Assembly: GCF_011046895.1 (NCBI RefSeq)
Contig: NZ_CP049249.1
Location: 558,001 to 622,000, forward strand
From: Rhizobium rhizoryzae
GTDB taxonomy: Bacteria; Pseudomonadota; Alphaproteobacteria; Rhizobiales; Rhizobiaceae
Length of the DNA: 64,000 nucleotides
Reading direction: 5' to 3'
Shown here: in pieces, positions 1-12,345 of the stretch
Position numbering within the stretch: the stretch's first letter is position 1
Layout of the letters: each line of letters opens with the position of its first letter
Position numbers and translations under genes: made by a program
Notes under the pieces: generated by a model
Told to the model about the DNA's origin: nothing
Databases searched by the model: none
Seen by the model: the letters and a program-made list of their open reading frames with translations, nothing else

Positions 1-824
1 TCCAGCATATGCGTTGCGTGGATGAGGCACCAGCGCTCGTCAACCGGCACATTGTGCAGCAGCCATTCCACCGGCCTGGCACCGAGTGACACCTTGCAAT
101 CCTCAACTTCTCTCACCTGCTCCGCGACATGAATGTGGATTGGACCCTGCTTTGCAAGGGGCAAAAGAGCTGCGAGTTCATCTGGAGTTGCAGCGCGCAG
201 ACTATGGGGCGCTATGCCGAGTTGTCCGTTCGGCAGGCTTTCAATGAGCGTCCGGCACGCCTCCATCTGCCGGTTGAATGCCTCCAGATCATGAATGAAG
301 CGGCGCTGACCTTCGCTCGGCGCTGCGCCACCGAAACCGGAATGCGCATAAAATACTGGCAGCAAGGTCAGTGATATCCCAGCATCCGCGCTTGCAGCGG
401 CGACCCGCTCAGCCATTTCGGCTATATTCGCATAGTGCTGGCCGTCCTTGTCGTGATGCAGATAGTGAAATTCACCGACACGACTAAAGCCCGCTTCAAG
501 CATTTCCATGTAGAGCTGCGCAGCCACCGCCTCGACCTGATCCGGGCTCATCGAGAGCGCGAACCGGTACATCAGGGTGCGCCAGCTCCAGAACGAATCG
601 TCTCCTGGGCCCCTCACCTCTGCAAGCCCGGCCATGGCACGCTGAAACGCATGACTGTGCAGGTTTGGAACCGCAGGCAAAAGCAGAGCGCAAGCTTCCT
701 CCCCACTTTGGGCAGGAATGCCAGAACTTACCGAGTGAACCCTGCCATCCGCCACTTCAATACGCACATCGCTGGCCCAGCCCTGGGGCAAGAGGGCCCT
801 TTTCGCGTGAATGGCAGTGCGCAT
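1..824 (-). CDS. hutF: formimidoylglutamate deiminase, C-terminus beyond window
   Basis: Hydrolyses the imine of N-formimino-L-glutamate to N-formylglutamate and ammonia, the fourth step of the five-step histidine route. The first 274 residues are visible; the frame stays open to base 1, so the C-terminus lies left of the window. It is an amidohydrolase-superfamily protein: the metal-binding H-S-H sits at residues 56-58 within [15 protein letters not shown], and [10 protein letters not shown] follows near residue 260. The ATG at 824 is chosen because a CTCCTCC (GGAGGAG on the minus strand) at 831-837 lies six bases upstream. It is divergent from hutI and shares the palindrome at 880-891. Pairing with hutG in the same locus supports hutF over a generic chlorohydrolase call. 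Confidence 0.93.
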   Translation of the reverse strand, partial: MRTAIHAKRALLPQGWASDVRIEVADGRVHSVSSGIPAQSGEEACALLLPAVPNLHSHAFQRAMAGLAEVRGPGDDSFWSWRTLMYRFALSMSPDQVEAVAAQLYMEMLEAGFSRVGEFHYLHHDKDGQHYANIAEMAERVAAASADAGISLTLLPVFYAHSGFGGAAPSEGQRRFIHDLEAFNRQMEACRTLIESLPNGQLGIAPHSLRAATPDELAALLPLAKQGPIHIHVAEQVREVEDCKVSLGARPVEWLLHNVPVDERWCLIHATHML

Positions 825-879
825 CTTCAACTCCTCCGGATCAGGTTTTTCATTTTTGTCTCTTGCGAAGAGAATTATC

Positions 880-891
880 ATGTATATACAT
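880..891. promoter_or_regulatory. HutC-type operator palindrome
   Basis: ATGTATATACAT is a perfect 12-bp palindrome in the 92-bp space between divergent hutF and hutI. Its core TGTATATACA matches the TGTA-N2-TACA type of site bound by HutC, the GntR-family urocanate-responsive repressor. It could control both directions. No hutC gene is in the window; it may lie beyond hutF. The match is by eye. Confidence 0.6.
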
Positions 892-916
892 TATAGGCAA
901 TCGGGAAGGTGGAGCC

Positions 917-2170
917 ATGACGAGAAACGAGACATCAGGATCGGGGACGGATAAGAAAATCTGGGTGAATGCCCGGATCTCCACCATGGTCCCGCAGGCC
1001 GACATGATCGATGAGGGGGTCATTATCGTTCGAAATGGCATGATCGAGTATGTCGGCCCACGCGACAACGCCCCTGCATTTGACAGGACCAATGCCGTAG
1101 ACTGCGGCGGTCGCTGGATCCTCCCCTCTTTCATCGATTGCCATACCCACCTTATCTATGGCGGCAACCGCGCCCTGGAATTCGAAATGCGGCTGGCGGG
1201 CGCAAGCTACGAGGACATTGCCAAGGCTGGCGGCGGGATCATTTCATCCGTTAAGGCTACCCGCGCCCTGAGCGTAGAACAGCTGGCTGATCAGGCTCTG
1301 CCGAGGCTGGATACGCTGATCGCAGAAGGCGTTTCGACCATTGAGATCAAATCCGGCTACGCACTCACGATCGAAGGCGAATTGAACATGTTGCGCGCGG
1401 CGCGACGGCTGGCGAAGCTTCGCCCGGTCCGTATTCTCACAACATGGCTTGCTGCGCACGCAACCCCACCAGAATACAAGGACCGTAAGGCAGACTACAT
1501 CAAGGACGTCGTTCTGCCCGGTCTGCGGGCCGCCCATGCCGAAGGTCTTGTGGATGCAGTTGATGGCTTCTGCGAAGGCATTGCCTTCTCGCCGGATGAA
1601 ATTGCGCTCGTGTTCGATGAGGCAAAGCGTCTGGGCTTAGCCGTCAAGCTGCATGCCGAGCAACTTTCCGATCTGAAGGGTGCGAGGCTGGCTGCCTCAT
1701 ACGGGGCGCTGTCGGCAGATCATCTGGAATATCTTGCGGATGAGGATGCTGCGGCTCTCGCCCGAGCCGGCACTGTTGCCGTCCTGCTGCCCGGAGCCTT
1801 CTACACGTTACGAGAAAAGCAGTTGCCGCCGGTCGATGCGCTGAGACAAGCAGGGGCCTCTATCGCACTGGCAACGGACAGCAACCCCGGAACTTCCCCC
1901 CTAACCTCATTGCTGATGACCATGAACATGGGCGCGACGCTTTTCGGCATGACCGTCGAGGAATGCTTGGCGGGTGTCACGCGCGAGGCAGCAAAGGCGC
2001 TTGGCCTTGCCGATAGAACCGGCACGCTGGGTGTCGGGAAGTCGGCGGATTTCACGATCTGGTCCGTCGAGCGACCGGCCGAGCTGCTCTATCGCATGGG
2101 CTTCAATCCAATTCACGCACGCATTTTCAAAGGCGAGACATTTGCTTCATCGCCGACAGGAGCATTCTGA
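917..2170 (+). CDS. hutI: imidazolonepropionase
   Basis: Opens the ring of 4-imidazolone-5-propionate to give N-formiminoglutamate, step three of histidine degradation, in the cytoplasm. The 417-residue product has the usual family length. The amidohydrolase metal motif FIDCHTHL places histidines at 76 and 78; KLHAEQLSD and SADHLEYL carry the later metal and catalytic residues; LATDSNPG supplies the conserved aspartate. The ATG at 917 is preferred over in-frame upstream starts because GGTGGAG lies just upstream and the upstream extension crosses the divergent promoter region. The stop overlaps the hutH start by one base (TGATG), so the two are probably translationally coupled. Confidence 0.96.
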   Translation: MTRNETSGSGTDKKIWVNARISTMVPQADMIDEGVIIVRNGMIEYVGPRDNAPAFDRTNAVDCGGRWILPSFIDCHTHLIYGGNRALEFEMRLAGASYEDIAKAGGGIISSVKATRALSVEQLADQALPRLDTLIAEGVSTIEIKSGYALTIEGELNMLRAARRLAKLRPVRILTTWLAAHATPPEYKDRKADYIKDVVLPGLRAAHAEGLVDAVDGFCEGIAFSPDEIALVFDEAKRLGLAVKLHAEQLSDLKGARLAASYGALSADHLEYLADEDAAALARAGTVAVLLPGAFYTLREKQLPPVDALRQAGASIALATDSNPGTSPLTSLLMTMNMGATLFGMTVEECLAGVTREAAKALGLADRTGTLGVGKSADFTIWSVERPAELLYRMGFNPIHARIFKGETFASSPTGAF

Positions 2171-3705
2171 TGACGATTACACTTCACCCCGGCAATGTCA
2201 GCCTTGCGGATCTTTCGCGCATTTACTGGAATGGCGAGAGCGCAGTATTGGATCGCAGCTTCGATGCTCGTATTGCGAAGGCTGCCGCACGCATTGCGGC
2301 AATCGCGGCAGGCAATGAGCCGGTCTACGGGATCAATACCGGTTTCGGCAAACTTGCATCCATCAAGATTGACGCAGCCGATACGGCCACGCTTCAGCGC
2401 AACCTCATCCTCTCGCATTGCTGCGGCGTTGGCGCTGCCCTGCCGGAAAACATCGTCCGCCTGATCATGGCGCTGAAGCTGATTTCGTTGGGGCGCGGCG
2501 CGTCTGGCGTGCGGCTGGAACTGGTACGCCTGATTGAAGGCATGCTGGAGAAAGGTGTCACGCCGCTGATCCCGGAAAAAGGCTCCGTCGGCGCCTCCGG
2601 TGATCTCGCGCCGCTTGCCCATATGGCCGCGGTGATGATGGGCGAAGCAGAGGCCTTCTTCCAGGGTGAGCGCCTTTCCGGCGCGGAAGCACTGAAACGC
2701 GCCGGTCTGACGCCGGTCGTTCTCGCCGCCAAGGAAGGTCTGGCGTTGATCAACGGTACGCAGGCTTCGACGGCGCTGGCGCTGACCGGTCTCTTCCGTG
2801 CGCATCGCGCTGCACAGGCGGCGCTGATTACGGGCGCCCTTTCCACCGATGCAGCCATGGGTTCCTCCGCACCCTTCACGGAAGATATTCACACTCTGCG
2901 GGGCCATAAGGGGCAGATCGATACGGCGGCGGCCCTGCGCGGTCTGCTCGACGGCTCGGTTATTCGCCAGAGCCATCTGGAGGGCGATGAGCGCGTTCAG
3001 GATCCCTATTGCATTCGGTGCCAACCGCAAGTCGATGGCGCCTGCCTGGATCTTCTGCGCATGGCTGGCCGCACTCTGGAAATCGAGGCCAATGCCGTAA
3101 CCGACAACCCGCTCGTGCTGTCTGACGACAGCGTCGTTTCGGGCGGCAATTTTCATGCGGAGCCGGTTGCCTTCGCAGCCGACCAGATTGCAATCGCTAT
3201 CTGTGAAATAGGCGCAATTGCCCAGCGCCGCATTGCTCTGCTGGTCGATCCTGCCCTGTCTTACGGTCTTCCCGCATTCCTGGCAAAAAAGCCGGGTCTC
3301 AATTCCGGTCTTATGATCGCGGAAGTCACCTCAGCTGCGCTGATGAGCGAAAACAAGCAGATGTCTCATCCGGCATCGGTCGATTCCACCCCGACATCAG
3401 CCAATCAGGAAGATCACGTTTCCATGGCCTGCCATGGTGCGCGCCGACTGCTGCAGATGACGGACAATCTTTTCTCCATCATCGGCATTGAGGCATTGAC
3501 GGCAGCCCAAGGGGTCGAGTTCCGCGCTCCGCTCATCACGAGCCCCGAGCTCGTAAAAGCAATTTCCGCCCTGCGCGCTGTCGTTCCGACGCTGGAGGAA
3601 GACCGTTATATGGCGCCGGATCTGGAGGCTGCCGGACGGCTTGTCGCCAGCGGCGCTCTGACTGCCAGCGTTTCGAACGGCCTGCTCCCCGGTCTGGAGG
3701 GATGA
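2170..3705 (+). CDS. hutH: histidine ammonia-lyase
   Basis: Removes ammonia from L-histidine to form urocanate, the committing step of the pathway. The 511-residue protein has the Ala-Ser-Gly triad that cyclises into the MIO prosthetic group at residues 142-144 ([12 protein letters not shown]), and the family motif GINTGFG near residue 54. Conserved [14 protein letters not shown] and [12 protein letters not shown] segments are present in the second half. It starts one base inside the hutI stop and is followed after a single base by hutG, so it lies in the middle of a tight hutIHGUD operon. Nothing looks truncated. Confidence 0.97.
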   Translation: MTITLHPGNVSLADLSRIYWNGESAVLDRSFDARIAKAAARIAAIAAGNEPVYGINTGFGKLASIKIDAADTATLQRNLILSHCCGVGAALPENIVRLIMALKLISLGRGASGVRLELVRLIEGMLEKGVTPLIPEKGSVGASGDLAPLAHMAAVMMGEAEAFFQGERLSGAEALKRAGLTPVVLAAKEGLALINGTQASTALALTGLFRAHRAAQAALITGALSTDAAMGSSAPFTEDIHTLRGHKGQIDTAAALRGLLDGSVIRQSHLEGDERVQDPYCIRCQPQVDGACLDLLRMAGRTLEIEANAVTDNPLVLSDDSVVSGGNFHAEPVAFAADQIAIAICEIGAIAQRRIALLVDPALSYGLPAFLAKKPGLNSGLMIAEVTSAALMSENKQMSHPASVDSTPTSANQEDHVSMACHGARRLLQMTDNLFSIIGIEALTAAQGVEFRAPLITSPELVKAISALRAVVPTLEEDRYMAPDLEAAGRLVASGALTASVSNGLLPGLEG

Positions 3706-3706
3706 G

Positions 3707-4510
3707 ATGAGCAAAGTCTTCGAAGTCAGGCAAGGTACATCGCCCGTCATTCTGGCCTTTCCTCATACGGGCACGGATGTTCCCTCGAACATCTGGGACA
3801 GATTGAATGACAACGGAAAGCTGCTGGCGGACACCGACTGGCACATTCATGAGCTCTATGCCGGACTGTTGCCCGATGCGACCACGGTGCGCGCCACCTT
3901 CCACCGCTATGTGATCGATGCCAATCGCGATCCATCGGGCCACAGCCTTTATCCGGGCCAGAACACGACGGATCTGGTGCCTAGTACGGATTTTGATGGC
4001 AAGGCGATCTGGAGGCAAGGCGAGGAACCCACAAGCACGGACATCGCCGATCGGCTGGCAGGGTTCCATGCGCCCTATCACGCAGCCCTCGCAGGAGAGA
4101 TCGAGCGCGTCAAGTCGATCCACGGGGTAGCAGTCCTTTATGATTGCCACTCCATCCGCTCGCTCATCCCTTTCCTGTTCGATGGCACACTGCCCGACTT
4201 CAACATCGGCACGGATTCCGGCCGAACCTGCGATGCACGGATCGAAGCGGCCGCCAAGGATGTTGCGGCAGGCGCAGAAGGCTATACCCATGTCTTGAAC
4301 GGTCGCTTCAAGGGCGGCTGGACGACGCGGCATTACGGGAAACCGGAGCACGGCGTGCACGCCATCCAGATGGAACTGGCGCAGATCACGCATCTGCAAA
4401 CGGAAGCGCCACCCTTCGCCTATGATGCGCCGAAAGCAGATCGATTGCGCATCCACTTGAAAACCATTCTGACCAAAATCGAAGCCATCGCGCTCGAACT
4501 CAAGAACTGA
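3707..4510 (+). CDS. hutG: N-formylglutamate deformylase
   Basis: Hydrolyses N-formyl-L-glutamate to glutamate and formate, the last step of the five-step route that uses HutF. The 267-residue product is of normal length and has the N-formylglutamate amidohydrolase features LAFPHTGTDVP near the N-terminus, DTDWHIHELY, DANRDPSG and the metal-site stretch VLYDCHSIRS. It begins one base after the hutH stop and is followed by hutU after 12 bases. With hutF in the same locus, histidine carbon should leave as formate rather than formamide; formate could feed one-carbon metabolism. Confidence 0.94.
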   Translation: MSKVFEVRQGTSPVILAFPHTGTDVPSNIWDRLNDNGKLLADTDWHIHELYAGLLPDATTVRATFHRYVIDANRDPSGHSLYPGQNTTDLVPSTDFDGKAIWRQGEEPTSTDIADRLAGFHAPYHAALAGEIERVKSIHGVAVLYDCHSIRSLIPFLFDGTLPDFNIGTDSGRTCDARIEAAAKDVAAGAEGYTHVLNGRFKGGWTTRHYGKPEHGVHAIQMELAQITHLQTEAPPFAYDAPKADRLRIHLKTILTKIEAIALELKN

Positions 4511-4522
4511 GGGAACACGATC

Positions 4523-6196
<1,674 letters not shown>

Positions 6197-6197
6197 G

Positions 6198-6761
6198 ATG
6201 AAGATCTTCAAGGCTGCCGACTACAAGCGCATGCCCTGGAAGAATGGTGGCGGGGAGACGGCGGAAATCGCCGTCTTTCCGAAGGATGCAAGTCTGGCCG
6301 ATTTTGAATGGCGTATCAGTATTGCAACGGTTGCCAGCGATGGTCCGTTTTCGTCCTTCGCCGAAATCGACCGGACACTGACCATTCTATCCGGCGAGGG
6401 CATGGAGCTTGAGATTGCCGGGGAAAGGCTGGCTCTTACTCATGCTTCCCAGCCCCACCACTTTCCGGCGGATGTTGCGACATCGGCAAGATTGCTGGGG
6501 GGAACGGTCGTCGATCTTAACGTCATGACGAGACGCTTAAGGTGTACACATCAGGTGGAACGCCTGAAGCTTCCCTTCATCGGGCGGCGCAACGAGGCGA
6601 CTGTGTTCATCTTCTGCTCTTCCGGAACTGTAGTCGTCGAACTGGAGATTGGTCGCTTCGAACTGCACACTTTCGACTGCGCCGCAATTCCGCTGGAGAG
6701 CACACTCCTGTCCGTAAGCGGCTCAGGATCTGCGCTTAAGATAGAGATCCGAACCGTCTAA
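6198..6761 (+). CDS. hutD: HutD/Ves family cupin-like protein
   Basis: Small accessory protein of the hut locus; HutD is not an enzyme of the pathway and is thought to limit hut activity, perhaps by binding formylglutamate. The 187-residue protein begins with the family signature RMPWKNGGGET and continues FEWRISIATV and DGPFSSF, all typical of HutD/Ves. The ATG at 6198 overlaps the end of hutU by spacing of one base (TGAGATG), so it is likely co-translated. Its stop overlaps the stop region of the convergent LacI-type gene by four bases. The family call is firm; the physiological role is inferred from other bacteria. Confidence 0.88.
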   Translation: MKIFKAADYKRMPWKNGGGETAEIAVFPKDASLADFEWRISIATVASDGPFSSFAEIDRTLTILSGEGMELEIAGERLALTHASQPHHFPADVATSARLLGGTVVDLNVMTRRLRCTHQVERLKLPFIGRRNEATVFIFCSSGTVVVELEIGRFELHTFDCAAIPLESTLLSVSGSGSALKIEIRTV

Positions 6762-7810
6762 CTGCTACGGCGGTGAAGCAGGGTAAAGCGGGTATCGATC
6801 GAAATCTGTGGTTCAGGCTCTTTGCCCGCCATGTGTTCGATGATGAGCCGCGCGGCTTCACGCCCGATCAGATCGCCTGACGGACGGATCGTCGTCAAAG
6901 GTGGATTGCATGCAGCGCTGAAGCTCAGATCGCCAAATCCGACGATAGAGAGCCGCTCCGGGACGCTGATCGAGGATCGTTCGCATTCAAACAGCGCGCC
7001 GAGCGCAACGTGATCGTTCGAGCAGGCGACACCATCCAGTTGCGGCAAAGCTTGAAGTGCTTCCGATAGAAGCATGCCGCCCACCTCGGCTGATGCGGCG
7101 GCGGGATGCTGGACGATATCAACGGTGACGCCCGCGCCTTTTGCCGCCTCGACGAAGCCATCGCAGCGCTGTTTTGCGCGTCTGTCTTCGTGAAGACGTG
7201 CACCGAGATAGGCAAGATTTCGTCGGCCCTGCTGAATCAGATGTTTTGCAGCAGCGGCGCCCACCTGATCGTGATGGAACCCGATGGCCGCATCAATCTG
7301 CTGCCCTCCCAGTTCCCAGATTTCGATCACGGGAACGCTGACCTTTTGCAGCATGCGCCGGGTCGTATCGCTGTGAGACAGTCCAGTGAGAACGATCGCC
7401 GCAGGCGCCCAGGACAGGGCTGTCTTGACCAGCTCCTCCTCTTCCCGCTCATCATACTCAGTATGACCCAGGATCAGCTGCAGCTTTTCCTTGCGCAGTG
7501 TGTTCTGCATCGCCGCGACCGTTTCGGCAAAAAAGGCGTTGCGCACCGACGGCACGATGATACTCACGGCACGCGACGATGCGGCTGCCAGTCCTCCGGC
7601 CACGAGGTTCGGAACGTAGTTCAGCTTCTCGATCGCGCGTGCTATCGTGCTGCCAGCACTGGCGGACACGGCTTCCGGGCGACGCAGATACAGGGAAACC
7701 GTCGACGGAGACACCTGCGCAAACTCTGCGACGTCCATCATGGTGACGCTCTGCATCTTGCGCCGGCGCCGCTGCGGGCGCTCCGTTTGCCCTTTGGCCT
7801 GATCCGCCAT
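6758..7810 (-). CDS. LacI-family regulator, probable repressor of sulfoquinovose operon
   Basis: A 350-residue DNA-binding repressor of the LacI/GalR type. The helix-turn-helix occupies about residues 22-44 (MMDVAEFAQVSPSTVSLYL), followed by the hinge helix LNYVPNLVAGGLA and a periplasmic-binding-like effector domain. The basic N-terminal tail QRRRRK is longer than usual. ATG 7810 is supported by AGGAGGAG immediately upstream. It is divergent from the ABC transporter operon at 8057 and convergent with hutD, so its target is most likely the transporter/catabolic operon; the 20-bp palindrome at 7987-8006 is a fitting operator. The inducer is unknown; sulfoquinovose or a derivative is inferred from the operon content. 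Confidence 0.88.
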   Translation of the reverse strand: MADQAKGQTERPQRRRRKMQSVTMMDVAEFAQVSPSTVSLYLRRPEAVSASAGSTIARAIEKLNYVPNLVAGGLAAASSRAVSIIVPSVRNAFFAETVAAMQNTLRKEKLQLILGHTEYDEREEEELVKTALSWAPAAIVLTGLSHSDTTRRMLQKVSVPVIEIWELGGQQIDAAIGFHHDQVGAAAAKHLIQQGRRNLAYLGARLHEDRRAKQRCDGFVEAAKGAGVTVDIVQHPAAASAEVGGMLLSEALQALPQLDGVACSNDHVALGALFECERSSISVPERLSIVGFGDLSFSAACNPPLTTIRPSGDLIGREAARLIIEHMAGKEPEPQISIDTRFTLLHRRSS

Positions 7811-7915
7811 ATCTCCTCCTATACAGCGCTGCGATCAAGGAAATCGCGTTTCAGCAATTCTGTAATCGCCGCTTCAAACTCGCAGCTTATTGCTTGTATT
7901 GCAACATTTTTTTCT

Positions 7916-7941
7916 CATGCATAGTGCGGGAGCATGCATAG
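7916..7941. repeat. short direct repeat CATGCATAG
   Basis: CATGCATAG occurs at 7916-7924 and again at 7933-7941, 17 bp apart, on about the same helix face separation as one and a half turns. It lies upstream of the predicted promoter of the operon starting at 8057. It might bind an activator or a second regulator dimer, but two short copies are weak evidence. Confidence 0.3.
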
Positions 7942-7976
7942 TTTATCAACATCCGAAAGAAAAAGTTCGGCGGGCA

Positions 7977-8006
7977 TTGCATTTGTCAATCGTAGCGCTA
8001 TGATTG
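7977..8006 (+). promoter_or_regulatory. predicted promoter with overlapping LacI-type operator
   Basis: The core AATCGTAGCGCTATGATT (7988-8005), extended by one paired base each side to 7987-8006, is a 20-bp palindrome with one mismatched pair and the central CpG typical of LacI-family operators. TATGAT at 7999-8004 fits a -10 element and TTGCAT at 7977-7982 a weak -35, 16 bp apart, so a bound repressor would cover the -10. The site is 50 bp before the ATPase start at 8057, which has GGGAGGAA as its ribosome site. Promoter placement is by eye. Confidence 0.6.
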
Positions 8007-8056
8007 GAAAAAATTTGCAGGATGCGGCATCCGTATGATGTCGCCGGGAGGAATAC

Positions 8057-10425
<2,369 letters not shown>

Positions 10426-10441
10426 TCCACGCATAACATCC

Positions 10442-10472
10442 GGAGAGGGCAGATTGCCCTGCCCTCTCCTTT
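10442..10472 (+). terminator. stem-loop between binding protein and permease genes
   Basis: GGAGAGGGCAG (10442-10452) and CTGCCCTCTCC (10459-10469) form a perfect 11-bp stem with a six-base loop, followed by TTT. Such intercistronic hairpins commonly allow more binding protein than permease to be made, by partial termination or 3' end protection. The T-tract is short, so full termination is unlikely. Confidence 0.65.
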
Positions 10473-10549
10473 GACCCTGCCACGTGATCGCATGGCTGAT
10501 CCTGCAGGACGACCATTTTTTGCCGATGAAAATCGCAGGAGTTGCCACG

Positions 10550-11482
10550 GTGACCACTCAAACCATTGCCACGTCTGACCGGATCGAAAAGGCGCAACCC
10601 GGCTGGGTGAAGCTCTTGGACATGAGCGATCGCGCACTGGCTGTTCTGCTCCTGACACCCGCCGCGGTTCTTCTGACGCTGATCATCGTCTATCCCGTCT
10701 TGCGGCTTGGCTATACGAGCTTTTTCAGCCTCTCGCTGACATCGGGACTGCCTGCAGAATTCGTTGGCTTCGAGAACTATCAGCTGATGTTCACGGATCC
10801 GGTTTTCTGGGAAACGACCTGGAATACGGTTCTGATCACGCTGATCACCGTTCCCGGCGCGCTGATTGTCGGCATGGCTCTGGCGCTTCTCGCTAATCTG
10901 CCGTTCGGCGTTCAATGGCCGGTTCGCCTGTCCCTGCTCATTCCGTGGGCGCTGCCACTTTCCTTCGCCGGCCTGATCTTCGCCTGGTTTTTCCACTCCG
11001 AATACGGCGTGGTGAACGATGTTCTTGCCCGCTTTGGCATCGAGGGTGTGATCTGGTTCAACTCTCCGAACCTCGCCTTTGCTGCCATCTGTCTCACCAT
11101 TATCTGGAAGACCTCATCCTTCATGGCGCTGATCATTCTGGCAGGCCTGCAAACCATACCGCGCTCGCTCTATGAAGCGGCAGATGTGGACGGTGCCGGA
11201 CGCATCCGCCAGTTCTTCGAAATCACGCTGCCGCTGCTGAAGCCAGCGATCGTCGTCGCGCTCATCTTCCGTACGATCACAGCGCTGCAAACCTTTGATA
11301 TCCCCTACATGATGACCGGCGGCGGCCCCGGCACATCTACCTCGACGCTTGCCATGTACATCCACCAGAACACGGTTTCGTTCCTCGATCTGGGTTATGG
11401 CTCAGCGCTTGCCGTCGTCATGTTCGCACTCTCCATGTGCGTTACCGCCGTCTATCTCCGCATCATCCGGACCAAGGAGTAA
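10550..11482 (+). CDS. ABC sugar transporter permease (MalF type)
   Basis: Inner-membrane permease of 310 residues with about six hydrophobic segments; the first begins near residue 25 ([21 protein letters not shown]). The EAA loop that contacts the ATPase reads [15 protein letters not shown] and is followed by ITLPLLKP. The GTG at 10550 is chosen because CAGGAG lies at 10536-10541 with eight-base spacing; an in-frame ATG at 10526 has no ribosome site. It follows the stem-loop at 10442-10472 and is four bases from the next permease gene. Substrate follows from the operon. Confidence 0.88.
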   Translation: MTTQTIATSDRIEKAQPGWVKLLDMSDRALAVLLLTPAAVLLTLIIVYPVLRLGYTSFFSLSLTSGLPAEFVGFENYQLMFTDPVFWETTWNTVLITLITVPGALIVGMALALLANLPFGVQWPVRLSLLIPWALPLSFAGLIFAWFFHSEYGVVNDVLARFGIEGVIWFNSPNLAFAAICLTIIWKTSSFMALIILAGLQTIPRSLYEAADVDGAGRIRQFFEITLPLLKPAIVVALIFRTITALQTFDIPYMMTGGGPGTSTSTLAMYIHQNTVSFLDLGYGSALAVVMFALSMCVTAVYLRIIRTKE

Positions 11483-11486
11483 AACC

Positions 11487-12341
11487 ATGAGCCAAGTTGC
11501 ATCTTCCGGCTCGACATCGTTCTTCTCCGGTAAGCCGTTGCGCTTCATTGCCGCCTCGATCCTTCTCGTCAACGGCATGTTTCCAGCACTCTGGATCCTG
11601 TTCACCTCGCTGAAGACGGAGGCGGAACTGACCGTGAAGCCAATCACCTGGCTTCCACATCAGCCGACGCTTGCAAACTACATGCAAGCCTTCTCGGATC
11701 AGCCGCTGCACATCTTCCTCTTCAACAGCTTCATGGTGGCACTTCTCTCGACCTGTTTGACGCTGCTGGTATCGGTTCTCGCGGCTTATGCGCTTGCCCG
11801 CTTGAACCTGAAGTATCGCGGGCTGATCCTGTCGCTGATCATCGCGGTCTCGACATTCCCGCTCGTCACCCTGCTGGTGCCTCTTTTCGAAATCATGCGG
11901 GCCTTGAACCTGCTCAACAGCTGGATCGCGCTGATCCTGCCCTACACGGTTCTGTCGCTGCCGGTCTGCACGCTGATGCTCGTCTCATTCTTCGAAGGCA
12001 TTCCGCGCGATCTGGAAAACGCTGCCATGATCGACGGCTGCACCCGCATGGGCGCGCTCTTCAAGGTGGTCGTGCCGCTTTGCGCCCCCGGTGTCTTCAC
12101 GGCTGGCATTCTTGCCTTCGTCAATGCCTGGGATGAATTCCTGCTGGCCTTGTCCTTCAATTCCAATCCGGCGCTTCGTACACTGCCTGTCGGTATTCAA
12201 CTTTATCAGGGTGAATTCGCCTTCCCTTGGCCGGTTATTTCGGCGGCGCTGGTGGTCGGCATCGTACCCGTGGCGATCCTCATCGTCATCTTCCAGGAAC
12301 GTGTCGTTTCCGGTCTGACCGCAGGCGGCATCAAGGGATAA
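11487..12341 (+). CDS. ABC sugar transporter permease (MalG type)
   Basis: Second permease of the importer, 284 residues, six predicted membrane segments. The EAA-like loop is ENAAMIDGCTRMGALFKVV followed by VPLCAPG, and the family stretch AYALARLNLKYRG is present. ATG 11487 has AAGGAG at 11473-11478. The stop is followed after four bases by the dehydratase gene, tying transport to the catabolic enzymes in one transcript. Confidence 0.9.
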   Translation: MSQVASSGSTSFFSGKPLRFIAASILLVNGMFPALWILFTSLKTEAELTVKPITWLPHQPTLANYMQAFSDQPLHIFLFNSFMVALLSTCLTLLVSVLAAYALARLNLKYRGLILSLIIAVSTFPLVTLLVPLFEIMRALNLLNSWIALILPYTVLSLPVCTLMLVSFFEGIPRDLENAAMIDGCTRMGALFKVVVPLCAPGVFTAGILAFVNAWDEFLLALSFNSNPALRTLPVGIQLYQGEFAFPWPVISAALVVGIVPVAILIVIFQERVVSGLTAGGIKG

Positions 12342-12345
12342 ACAG

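Noticed and set aside
6758..7810. LacI protein as regulator of the hut genes
   Set aside because: It is convergent with hutD and divergent from the transporter operon, which carries a fitting operator; hut has its own HutC-type box.
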